DNA from: Bolinopsis microptera
Lineage: Eukaryota > Ctenophora > Tentaculata > Lobata > Bolinopsidae
Length of the DNA stretch: 64,000 bases
Direction of reading: 5' to 3'
Assembly (NCBI RefSeq): GCF_026151205.1
Contig: NC_087081.1
Span: 12,854,340-12,918,339 of the forward strand
Positions 50,301 through 60,413 of the stretch are shown in pieces. Within the stretch, counting starts at the first letter, position 1. Every line of letters begins with the position of its first letter. The position numbers and the translations under genes are program-made. A model generated the notes under the pieces. It was not told the DNA's origin. It searched no databases and saw only the letters and a program-made list of their open reading frames with translations.

Positions 50301-53300
50301 TAAGTAAATAGCTCCTTTTGTTGAGCATGTTGTTCCTGTGAGTCTAGGGCAGATCTCACAATTGTTAGGGTTACCAAGGTCACAAGTCTTCTTATCCAGT
50401 GGACGAGAGCGGCAGAAGATGTCCTGTAACTTCTTACCAGGTGTAAAAATAACTCTGATGGGGAGTTTGTTAGATTTGATGTAGTTGCGAATCTTATTAC
50501 AAACTGTTCCAGAGATGAATGGTAAGGTGAGTGGGACAGAGTCAGGTGTGGTTTGACGTCTTCTCCTAGTCCTCCTGTTCCTTGCGTTATGACTCAGAGG
50601 TTGGTGTCCATGTTTCTTTAAGAGATCATCGATGATCTTAACTGAATGATCGAGTTCCTGGGGTCCTGAGGAAGCAATGGTGGCATTACGGTAGAAGTTC
50701 TTCTTACACTCCTCCTTCACTGAGTCCGGGTGGTGTGACTTCTGGTGTAATGTTATCCCCTTGTTCTGGGTTTTCCTGTAGAATCTGTGGTGCACTTTTC
50801 CTTCCTCATCGATCCGGATTTCCGTACTCAGGAACGGGACAAAATCCGCAGGGGTAGACGGGAACTCGATCTCCCACTTGATTCTGTTATCGGGATCCTG
50901 GTCGGCTATGCGTTGTAACATATCCAGTGCTTCTTCTCTGGATTTGGCTAAGGAACCAGCATCATCTACATACCGTTTGTATAAGAACCGAACAGGGTTA
51001 CTGATGTAATAACTGTCTAAATATATACTATTACGCTCGAATTTCCACATTCTAATAATCGCTACAGGAGGGGATGGTCTACAACCCATGAATAAACCTA
51101 AAAGTTGTTTATAAAGTCTCCCATTAAATGTAAAATAAGAATTCGTCAAAACTACTGTAAAGATACCTCTAATTTCTGATAAACTTAAACAATACGTACT
51201 TAACTTACTCCAATGTTCTTCTGCAAATTCAATAACTGTCTCAATACACTCATTGATATTCAAATTCGTATACAAAGCTGATACATCCGCTGTAAAGAAC
51301 TGTAAACCTTTAAGTTCACTCTCTGGTAGCCTTCTTGTCGTATTTTTTGTTGTTTTGACATTTTTTGCAATTACATTTTTGGGTCATATTTCGTAAATTT
51401 TATTTCTCTGTTTTTGTTTTAATGTTATTTTAAATTTCTTTCCGTCGTTAATTTTTACACATGTTTAACAATTTTATTACAGAACTGAAGAAGACGTTGT
51501 TACGTGGAATGATTAATGATTATTTCAATTCAATAAAGTTTCTAGCCTAAAGTTTGCTGCTTCAATTTGTTCGCAAGTTAAGAGTCTAAAGAGAAATTCT
51601 CCAAGAGAAATCAAGTTCAAATGCGACTCATAAATATAGCCCCCTTGAACTAATCGATTTATGTATTACGAGATATTAATTATTATAATAATTAATTATA
51701 ATAATTCAGGTAAATTATTAGCAAGCTCCATGGATGATGATGAGGAAGAGAAGATAAAAATTGACAGAGCTAGTTTGTGGCTTTCAAAGAGGATGACGGG
51801 ATATATCAAAGCTAAAGGTCCTATAGAGTTTTTATTCGTGAAACACAGGTATAAATCGCCCTCACACTTTCAAGATCGCCGAATATAATGTTTCCTTTGA
51901 TGTTTTTCCTCTCCCGAATTCCAGCAGACGTGGTATTGAAACAATAAAAAGATAAGGTGGCCGAAAAAATTTCAGTATGGAAACTGGATGATTGGATGAC
52001 ATGTATAATGATCGGAGACTACCTATACCTTATCGGACTTTATTTGAACGGACATTATGATTAATTGGACGCTGGCATTGTAATGTCCGTTTAAATAAAG
52101 TCTGACAAGGTAGTTAAATTAAACATATTGAATGAATAGAATGCCTTCGAGCGATTATTCAAATATCCGCTCAAAACCATTTCCGTTCACGCAATGTCCG
52201 GTAAAATAACGTCCGATAAGGTATGTTGAAGATCGATAACAAATTGATTCATTCAATCTAACAGCAGTTAAAATGTCCAGGATGTTTGCTGAGGTGGTGT
52301 TTAACAAAGTCTTAAACTTGGTGGTAGTCATTCTGGTCCTGTACGGAACAAACAAGGTTTTCAGAAAATAATAATTTCTAAGTTGATATATATCAATTAA
52401 TCATCACATTTCGTCGATCGTGATTATCATAATTAAGTAATCATATCTTTATATTATTATCTTTACCTCATTTTATATTGTTTCCTCACACATGCACGCA
52501 AACACACCTATAATTATATAAAATCTATTTCTCTCTCAGATATTCCAGGTGTCCTCCTTTGCTTCATACGGGGTTGACTGGATAAGGTACATGTCATCAA
52601 CTGATAACACAGGTCAGGATATATTATTGGTATCTTTTTAAACCTATTTTCACCTTATTATCCTTGCATTTTGGGTGCCAGGCTATCCTGAAAATGCCCG
52701 TAAGAGCTTCGATCTACTATAAACCTTATCGGACGTTATTTGACCGGACATTTTGTGAACGGACATAATTTTGAACGGACATTATAATGAACACTCAAAG
52801 GCATTCATTTAATATATTTAATTTAACTGCCTTGTCGGACTTTATTTGAACGGACATTAAAATGAACGCTAGGGCCTCCAGCGTCCAATTAATGTCCGTT
52901 CAAATAAAGTCCAATAAGGTGTTCATAATTTGATCTACTTGATTTTGATTTGATTTAAAACTTTTACAAATAGTACATATACAATACAGCAAAGAGAATT
53001 TAAAATAAACGACGTCATGGGGTATTATGCTGTGTAAAAGTCGTAGACCATATTGTAGAAATACTAAAAGCATGGGTAAGTGGTACAAGTTCTGGGGATA
53101 TACGTATTACAGGTAATATTTCTACCCCCAGACTCACTAACACCACCTCCATCTAAACACACAAAATTAATCTAGAACACACAAAAATAGAATTGTCAAA
53201 ATAAATAATATAATGATAGACAATGTCACCACGATGCGACCAGAGATATGGCAGCAATGAGAAATAATGCATAATTGCACTTCGTATGGTAATACTTCTA

Positions 53301-56300
53301 AAGTTAATTTAAATAAACAACTTATAGGGTGGTTCAAAACTTAACCCAAAGTTGCTCAAATCTTTCTGAATCAAAGCTTTAAAACTAGTTTATCCATATA
53401 ATATATATAACACAGGTGTGGATAGTCCGCAAGATAAGCTGTTTCCTAAAATGGCGTCCTGCGAGGTGGAGGTCTGGGGAACTACTGGCATTGTCAACGA
53501 AGCAGGTTTACGTAAATCCGGATTGGAATATTGTTTATGAGTCGCATGGTTACAATATATTCTTGTGTAAATTTGTATTGATCCCGTTTGATGCGGTAAG
53601 GAAAAATGCTCTTATCAGGAAACGTTGAGTAATTCCTTTCCTGATAAGAGCATTTTTCCTTGTCGAATCAAACGGTATCAATACAAATTTACACAAGAAT
53701 ACGAATCAGGTTTACTTTTAGTAGTAAGCGGAGACAATACATGAAATCGAGTCCTGATTGTATGTATTTAGGCAGAGAAAAATCAATCATTACTCAATAC
53801 AAAATATATCCTTGTGTTTAAACATACTCACTATACCAGGGATGTGTGTGCTGGCCCCGAATGTAATAATCTCCTACTTCTTTCTGATATTCTGGTTCCT
53901 CCTCTACATCTCCCTCATTGGAAACGCTGTATCCCTCTTTTTCTCTACCTCCACTTACTTCTTTACTGCCGGTCTGTGAAAATCAGCTATATTTTTAATT
54001 GTTATGGTCACAAAGCAAATGTTTGGTGATGATCTATTGGTTTGTCCAAACAATTTCTTTGTTGAACGAATTCGCCGATAATATTTTCCCCAAAACTGTA
54101 ATCTATCTGCACCCCGGTAACGATATGATTGTCACCGTGGTCTCCAGATATAGAAAACCGAGTTTCTGGTATTTAGTGTATGCTAGTCAAGCTCTAGTCA
54201 GGTAACACGAACGGCAGGGCGTACCGTATGGTAGAAATGAAACGAATAAATTGAAATGGAGAAATAATTAAAAAGATAAGTAATACAAAGTGAACGTCAA
54301 CATATAAAGCTTCTAATCCAAACGATTGACGTGAATATAGATCACTCGACGTGTCTAATCACAAAAGATAGTGCTCAGTCAGACTGGCTATCGTCAATTC
54401 GAATCCCTTAAAATGATTAAGGGGCAACATAGAAGTGAGCTCTCCACTTCCGGCTCTCCGGGTATACTCTCAAAACTCCTCACGCCATACTGCGTGACGG
54501 CACAACGCATCTGCTTGCACCACGTGACACGCTGTCTCGCCAATGTGCACTCCACTAGCAGTCACCCTGCGGCCGCGAGGACCAACCACAGGCTTGGCTA
54601 TAGATATCTGTAATAGAACATACCACTATTTCCAAAAATTGAAACGCTGTACCGTAGCACACAACACAAAAAGTAAAACTACTGGTAAAGCGTCCTCAGA
54701 AAAAGAAAACCCTATATTTACCTAGCCTTGATGAGGCCTGCTTCGCGATTGCTATTCAGCGATGTGTGCTCCACAAGTCAACACATACCTGAGTTACAAT
54801 CACGGTTGCAGTTTTATAACTCACAATTAAAATTTCCTCGTTATCGGCCGAAATCAACAAATACACGCATCAGCTATAAATATGATCCATACACACATTT
54901 AAATCAAAGTAATTATATAGATATAAAAAACACTGGATGTTACACCTTAATCTTATCTGCACTGAAAATCTTGCCGTCTCTAATATAATGATACTTTGTT
55001 GGCTGAGCAATGATCATTTCCTTTACTTTGACAACAAGTTTCTGATGAGCTGCTCTCTCCTCCTTGTTTCTGTCAGGTGTGATGTACCATGTGTGGTACG
55101 CTGTACATTTAGATTTCTTCAGATTTCTTGCTCGACCAAGAACCATTTTTACTGATTCCGCACAAGCCAATGTCACTTTTATCGGTCTCGGTTTACCACT
55201 GCCTGAAGTTTTTTTAGTCCCGATCGAATTTGCTGCCACAACTTTAGGATCACATCCTGATAATTCCCAAATCAATTCAATCACTTCTTCTGCCACTAAG
55301 TGTGTATCAGGGGAGTAATTCTCCGGTTATACACCGTAGATAATGAAATTCTTACTACGGATGACATCTTACAGCTGTCTTTATACTGTTGATCGACGGA
55401 GTACTTGTAGATGTCTCGCAGTTCTTCTTCACGATGTCGCTCCACGCTGTTTTCATCTCGGTATGAACAGTTGTTTTAAAAGAGTCGAGTTGCTCCTGTT
55501 GCTGTTTGATCTGGTCTTTCTAATAGTTAAGCTGATCTGATTTAAGTTTGTCTATCGTACTGGCCGTACTTTTACATAATTCAAGATTACTAATCATCAG
55601 CTTAGAAAGATTCTCAACTGCAGTAGCCAACGGATCTTTATTTACGGCCATTAATCTCGAATGGTTCAGTTCTGTAACGCTTTGTGCTTTTGACATCTTC
55701 AAAATCTCATTCATCGCTGACGATAACTCATTTTCAAATCTGTTCAGATGTTCGACGGAAAAATCCATTTTACAAAAGGTAAGGCGTACAGCACGACGTG
55801 TCGGTGTAACAGCAAGTTGAGATAACACTACCGATAACAGAGCAATTAAAGTGTTGCAATAGCTAGAATAAAAGATTGTAACTGAGAATAAAAGATTGTA
55901 ACTCTCGTCGGAAACACATACTAAATTCTATGTCCCTTAAAGGACTAAAGGTGCACACCGCGAATTTTGCAACTTTGGCTAAAATAGTAATAGGGCGTGA
56001 AACAGAAACATTGTGATTTGTTTCGCAGCGTTGGTCTAATTACATCACCCTCAAATTAGCGATCAAAGTTTTCGCTTCCTAGAGAGATGCAGCGTCTTAG
56101 GAAATCAAGGAATGTAAACAGTGTGGATTGTGGCTTGAACATTGCTAATTTTCTGAATTGTTTTGTGACCTGCTGGTTTCCGATCTTATCGGCCAAAACA
56201 AAGGCTGTGTTTCTTCGATATTTTAATAGATGGAATAAATTTGTACACAAATTCTACGCGTTTTATGTGCAAAACTACCCTGACTGTAAAATCATTATAT

Positions 56301-59300
56301 ATTATCCATTGAATTACTAAATCCAGCGTATTTTCCACTAGAGGTCACTCTAACAAATAAAACAAAACTATTCCAATCAAAATCTAGATCGGTCAAGCAA
56401 GGTTGACTTTTTTGGAATTTTTAGTCCCGTGATATTCTTAGGAATTGTTCTTTTCACGTACTGACTTTCCTTGAGCATGGTGGCTATACTGCGGGGCTCT
56501 TTTCCCTCTCCAACATAGTCCCACATTCCTTGCAAGATATCCTTTCTGTAAGAGTAGTCCTTGTTGATGACTCTGCTTTTGCTTACATATTTCTTTTGGC
56601 TCTTAGAATAGGACCAAAATTCTTTTCTGTTGCTGGTTAAGTTCTTATTGATTTCTATAGCAATAACCATAGAGCCCACTACTATTCTGTTTAGGGAATA
56701 GGGAGTCCGTTTAGGCAAGAGCTTTAGTCTCACATTGTGATAAACTTCCAAAGCCCCTGTGTGTAGAAAGTTACAACACAACTGGATGGAACTTATGAAG
56801 CGGGTGCTGGTGAAGTACTTGAATAAAGAGGTGAATCCTTCACTTTCTATTTCAAACCACTTTAGCCCCTTTAGCGTCCTGTGTTTTACCCTTGAAGAGT
56901 GATCGCAGTGCTTCACTTTATGAAAGTAAGGATATAGCTTTTCAGAGGTCAAAACAATTTGCTTCTTTCTTTTTTCATTCCGTTCTTTCTGCAGTTGTAG
57001 TTTTAGAGGCTCGAAGGGATCGGCTGTCCAGGCGTGATGGTTATGTGCAGTAAAGTCGAATGAACCCTTTCCACTAACTCTTTCGGGTCCCCTGCACATT
57101 TCTTACAGCTATACCAGAAATGATTGACGATAGGGGCAACAAACTCCGACAGCTTCGGTAGTTTTTTAGACATTTCCATGAGCTTTCTTTTCACCAGCCT
57201 CGCTTTGTGCCAAATATCATAGTTGTGAGTAATACTGGTAAAGAAGGTCCTCATCAGCTTTGCAATCCTCGTATTCTCATCGGTCACGAAGTGTCGGACT
57301 TTCAGCCCTTGGCTAACAAGGTTGAGTAGGACTTCCTTGCACGCAAACGTTTCCAGGTCGCCTCTGTACATTCCCTTTTGGGCGACGAAAAGGTCAAGAA
57401 TTGCACCTGTCTTGATATCTAGAATGCTATAAGTGCAAAACTTCGCACACCAACCGGGCGAGTCGAAGTGCCCATCTCCTGCGATGTCAACGTGTTCCAA
57501 CCCACTGCGACTCTCTAGCAAAGCTGTCCTCATAGACGTCCATTGGTCGACGATTATAGGGTATAGATTGGTCGTGTTGTTTTTATAGAAACTTGAGCAT
57601 GTTATGTATGGAACAGATAAACAAGTCATGAACGATTCTAAAACACTATAACTCATCCCGCACAAAAAAGCTGCAGCAGAAACTACAAGGTTGCACTCAT
57701 ACTTTTTCTGTCTCAGGCGTGAGCTTCTCCAGACTCCTTCGTGAGGCAGAATACCATAACACCTGTAATTGACCACTATGCCAAATCCAGCACAGTTTAT
57801 CCTCTTGATGACTGACCGGGCTCCGCATTCGGGACAGAATTTAAATAGGGATAGTAGTTAGGGCACGCTTATAATGGCCCAACAAGCGTTTGTTGTGAAT
57901 GATTCTACGCTTTCATCAATAACTGGCTCATCATCGTCCGTGAGGTCATCCAGTTCAAGATCATCCAGCTCTATAAAGTCACCTTCTTCGGAAAATGAAG
58001 AGTTGATATCTTCATTATGTAAACCCGTGTCAAAGTCATCATCATCATCTTCATCAGTAGGTTGGCTATCTTCACTGTCAGTTTCTGAGAAGTAAAGCTC
58101 GTCGATCTCCCAAAAAGAATCAGGTTCAATGTTAGAACAGGATTCGTTGGTTGTATCCTGCGCAATATCTATGCCATCAGTTGACCCTGCCGGTTGCATT
58201 TCAACTAATCTTTCTTTAGGGGGTGGTCGTTTTGACATTGTTTTGACTAGGGGGTTGGCGAAACTACCAGTTCTTCGATCTGTATTTGGTACACTATCGA
58301 CTTTCAAGCGAATCAATGTGCGAGTTTCAGGATTGGCTCGAGCATGATATCGTTCCAAATCACCCTCTTGAAAGTCATCCAGGAAAAAGTGATCAGTACA
58401 AACTCTTGTACTAAGGCTGGGTTGCCATGATCGTGAATCTCTATTCATCCTCACAACCCATTTTTGCTTTAAAGCTTGATTTGTGGGTAGTCTGATGTAT
58501 CTTAGAAATCCTCTTCCACTGTGATCACTTACTTTCTTTCGGCTACTACGATTCGAGCAAGCACCCACAGCACAAAATGATCCTCCTGGTTTCCGCTTCT
58601 TCGAAGGTGGTTGTTCAGCCATTCAGCTACTTTATTTCTGTAACATCGTTCGAGTATTGAAGAATGTATTGAAGAATGTGACTAAGAACACTAAAATAAC
58701 TCGTGATATTATAACTTGTAACTAGTGATAAGAGATGGCAAAGTTAAATAACTAATCGTGTTAACAATAACAAACTACTAGTGCTCAGTATTACCGGTTA
58801 AAACGAATGTGTCATGATTGCGTGTAAGAGACAAACGTGGCATTGCAAATGTAAACAACGTAATAGTGAGAGGAGAGTAAAGAGAGAGAGTGATAGTACG
58901 CTGCATCTCTCGAGCGACCCTAATTTTGGTGGCCAATTTAGAGGACGACACCCTAACTTGTGTGTCCCTAAATTTTGCGGAAGTTAATATATTCGCTTGA
59001 CTATCAGATTGAGTTGAAAAACAAAAATGTTAAAATTTTTTCCCTATCTCGGTGTGCACGTTATAGTTATAGTAAACTAAGATATCCTAAAAGATATCTC
59101 TAAATACCATATTACAACATCTCTACCCAAAAATTTTTCGAATATTTTAAAACAATAAAATAATCGCCCTTTTCAAAATTTAAATTTCAATGCTTCCACG
59201 CATCAAAAGTCCAAAACTTAAAAATAGTCAAGCCTCAAAGACAAAATATAATACACGGCCCTAACCCTGTGCATTAAATTTAAATCCTCAAAATACTAAA

Positions 59301-60413
59301 ATTATGAATTAAAACTAAAATTGACTTCCACAAATCTTTCAAAACTTTCCAATACTTCCTTTTCGCACCAAGTTGAAAAGTCTTTGGTTTTGAGTCTTCA
59401 TCATTAGATAGAGATGTATTTGAATCTCTAAATCGCCCTTGACAAGCAACCAAAGAAGTCAAACTAAATACGAAAGTTTCTAAGTTTCCGTCACTAAAGG
59501 CGTAAAGCAGCCCTGAGCGAGTCGTGTTACGTGACTAGAGCTTTGACTAGCATACACTAAATACCAGAAACTCGGTTTTCTATATCTGGAAGCCACGATG
59601 GCAAAACTAATACTTCAAATTAAGAAATTAGAAATAAGAAATCGTGCCACTGATTATCATTCAATCAATCTCGAGTACTCGAGTAATAATACGTCTTATC
59701 GCTCCCCAGCACGATGGAGAGCATTTGTAACCTCAACGTTTATGGTCACAACTAATGAGGGGAAATGGCTCTTCATGAACTCAGGTATTTTATTTTAATT
59801 TTACTTGAGAAAAGACAATTTTTGTTGAGAAAAGACAATTTTATTATTTATCACCAATTCATTACACGGTCAATCAATAAATATGTATTCGAATAAATAA
59901 TAACCAACTAAATTTTAACGCTAGATGGTAACATCAAACATACAGTTATAAATGTACTTGAGTGCAAAGTAAATGAGAAACTTGTTATTCACATTCCTTT
60001 TTAGACTAGAGAGTTTCTCTGACAGGGTGCCGCGTTTTATTATAGTTTTAATTCTCCTTCCATGCTGCATGATTTACAACTTTAAACTATTAATTTTAGA
60101 ATAACAATAATTATTAAAATTATTGTTTCATTAAAATAATTGTTTTATTAAATTAACTGTTCTATCAAAATAATAGTTCTATTAAACAAATTGATTCATT
60201 AAATTAATAGTTTAATCATTGTACTCCCCTGCAGGTATGAGCGGACAGATAACATTAGAACTGCTTGCTAGTAACATTCCCCACCACACATTTGAGAATC
60301 TGTTTAAAAGGGTTTGTGAGACAGTGGTGTTGGTACAAAACCAGGAGGTACTGGACCAAGTCTACAAAAGAAAAAGTTACAAGAAGAGTGAGAAGGCAAC
60401 CTTTAGAGCTTGA
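47310..60413 (+). CDS. Innexin gap-junction protein, 12 exons
   Basis: Exons: 47310-47466, 47811-47881, 48773-48864, 49067-49145, 49318-49411, 51710-51848, 52281-52356, 52540-52612, 53416-53505, 53840-53971, 59551-59784, 60235-60413. All phases agree; about 471 aa. Innexins form gap junctions and hemichannels from four-pass subunits. Visible parts: membrane segment 1 (IYLFFICLLAGAFINLADYSG), the first outer loop with CHGF and EYCW cysteines, WYQWIPLYFFLCAAVFVLPY (family YYQW-P motif and segment 2), segment 3 VVFNKVLNLVVVILVLYG, a second outer loop with FPKMASCEVEVWG and the following MCVLAPN, segment 4 ISYFFLIFWFLLYISLIGN, and a cytoplasmic tail with GMSGQITLELLASN. Only two cysteines appear in loop 1 of this model. 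Introns carry a Penelope-like element, MITEs and a THAP transposon. The start of exon 11 overlaps a transposon inverted repeat and is the least certain edge. Confidence 0.85.
47639..47725. mobile_element. Degenerate copy of the CCTTATCGGAC MITE
   Basis: Contains tttatttgaacggacatta and the mirrored aaataaagtccgata, with agggcctccagcgtt between them, as in the better-kept copies at 52.0 and 52.7-52.9 kb. It lies in innexin intron 1. Confidence 0.65.
48018..48772 (+). repeat. 49-bp minisatellite made from an innexin splice acceptor and exon start
   Basis: About 15 nearly identical copies of a 49-bp unit reading ccggggtaacttagtcaata, atttcag, ggtatgtacgtgataaagga and ag. The unit contains the 3' splice site (aatttcag) and the first about 22 coding bases of innexin exon 3, which itself starts at 48773 after the last copy. 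Each copy therefore offers a matching acceptor. Splicing to any earlier copy would read about 11 codons and hit TAG in acttag. The last unit is shortened. Confidence 0.95.
49538..51651 (-). mobile_element. Penelope-like retroelement in innexin intron 5, with inverted arms
   Basis: Inverted arms lie at 49538-49812 (275 bp) and 51331-51612 (282 bp); they match except for a 7-bp insertion, taatgat, in the right arm. The 13-bp direct repeat aatcgatttatgt at 49525-49537 and 51652-51664 is the target duplication. About 39 bp between right arm and duplication is unique to that side. The element lies antisense in the intron between exons 49318-49411 and 51710-51848, only 45 bp from the latter. The architecture matches the copy at 43-45 kb, although the coding sequence belongs to a different lineage. 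Confidence 0.85.
49998..51275 (-). pseudogene. Penelope-like reverse transcriptase/GIY-YIG endonuclease, 5' truncated
   Basis: An intact 425-codon frame that continues open upstream to about 51331, where FFTADVSALYTNLNI (RT motif A) is readable. Then come GLFMGCRPSPPVA (motif B region), KRYVDDAGSLAKS (catalytic YVDD), FVPFLSTEIRI, a basic linker RNRRTRRRRQTT, the Cys cluster CEICPRLTGTTC and a GIY-YIG nuclease where the second motif reads RHCGETERSLHARLMEH. The N-terminal fingers are missing, so this copy should be inactive despite having no stops. It is unlike the 43-kb copy in sequence, so two Penelope families are present. Confidence 0.8.
52026..52228 (+). mobile_element. MITE with CCTTATCGGAC inverted ends, copy 1
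   Basis: Starts taccttatcggactttattt and ends cgtccgataaggta, giving inverted termini. Inside, gaacggacatta mirrors taatgtccgtttaa. The copy at 52723-52921 is its reverse complement in overall order, with the two kinds of end (gactttatttgaac and gacgttatttgacc) swapped. It lies in the innexin intron between exons 51710-51848 and 52281-52356. Confidence 0.75.
52723..52921 (-). mobile_element. MITE with CCTTATCGGAC inverted ends, copy 2
   Basis: Starts aaaccttatcggacgttatt and ends aaataaagtccaataaggtg. It is the inverted partner of the copy at 52026-52228 and carries the agggcctccagcg core also seen at 47.7 kb. Located in the innexin intron between exons 52540-52612 and 53416-53505. The two copies flank exons 52281-52356 and 52540-52612. 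Confidence 0.75.
53558..53703. repeat. Long near-perfect palindrome (foldback element)
   Basis: Arms of about 65 bp at 53558-53622 and 53636-53703 are inverted copies, for example aaggaaaaatgctcttatca against tgataagagcatttttcctt, with a loop of about 13 bp. It starts about 50 bp after the donor of innexin exon 53416-53505. It looks like a foldback MITE and would form a strong RNA hairpin in the pre-mRNA. Confidence 0.85.
54940..55828 (-). pseudogene. ORF1-like protein: coiled coil plus RRM-like domain, interrupted
   Basis: Two frames in order on the minus strand. 55828-55520 encodes about 100 aa with a helical, heptad-like region (HLNRFENELSSAMNEILK, LSKLMISNLELCKS). 55296-54940 encodes 118 aa with KPRPIKVTLACAESVKMVL, YITPDRNKEERAAHQKLV and HYIRDGKIFSADKIKV. 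That pattern is seen in nucleic-acid-binding ORF1 proteins of LINE-like elements and in repeat proteins of invertebrate genomes. Between them the frame is broken by stops. It may be a LINE fragment nested in the THAP transposon or a second transposon gene. Confidence 0.5.
56377..58622 (-). pseudogene. THAP-domain transposase with one stop and one frameshift
   Basis: 58622-57858 encodes 254 aa. A basic start (PPSKKRKPGG) leads into a THAP zinc finger with C-x4-C (CAVGACSNR), a Trp-containing middle and CTDHFFLDDF; a Ser/Asp/Glu-rich acidic stretch follows. After a TAA the same frame continues with a Cys pair (FCPECGARSV) and the transposase core: HVDIAGDGHFDSPGWCAKF with a likely catalytic Asp, VRHFVTDENTRI with a second acidic site and NYDIWHKARLVKRKLMEM. 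Near 57050 the frame shifts. The last part, from about 57050 to 56377, carries FLHTGALEVYHNVRLKLLPKR, a segment common in THAP-linked transposase-like proteins of cnidarians and fishes. One stop and one shift in about 740 codons suggest a fairly recent death. Confidence 0.75.
58640..59520. other. 5' part of the THAP transposon, non-coding
   Basis: Lies between the THAP start codon and the right inverted repeat, so it should hold the transposase promoter. It includes a gagagag run near 58880 and AT-rich sequence. No gene was recognised. Confidence 0.4.

Larger units (their letters stand above)
54128..59602 (-). mobile_element. 5.4-kb THAP/DDE DNA transposon in innexin intron 10
   Basis: Terminal inverted repeats of about 80 bp lie at 54128-54207 and 59523-59602; the shared core is ccagatatagaaaaccgagt and onward for nearly 50 bp, with a 1-base indel. 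Between them on the minus strand are a THAP DNA-binding domain, a transposase with a DDE-like core and a separate coiled-coil/RRM-like frame. THAP domains fused to transposases are known from the P and Kolobok superfamilies. I could not find a matching target duplication (no TTAA or 8-bp repeat at the edges), so the superfamily is open and the outer borders are approximate. Confidence 0.7.

Noticed and set aside
57874-58095. Serine-rich frame on the plus strand
   Set aside because: It is the complement of the Asp/Glu-rich acidic stretch of the THAP protein.
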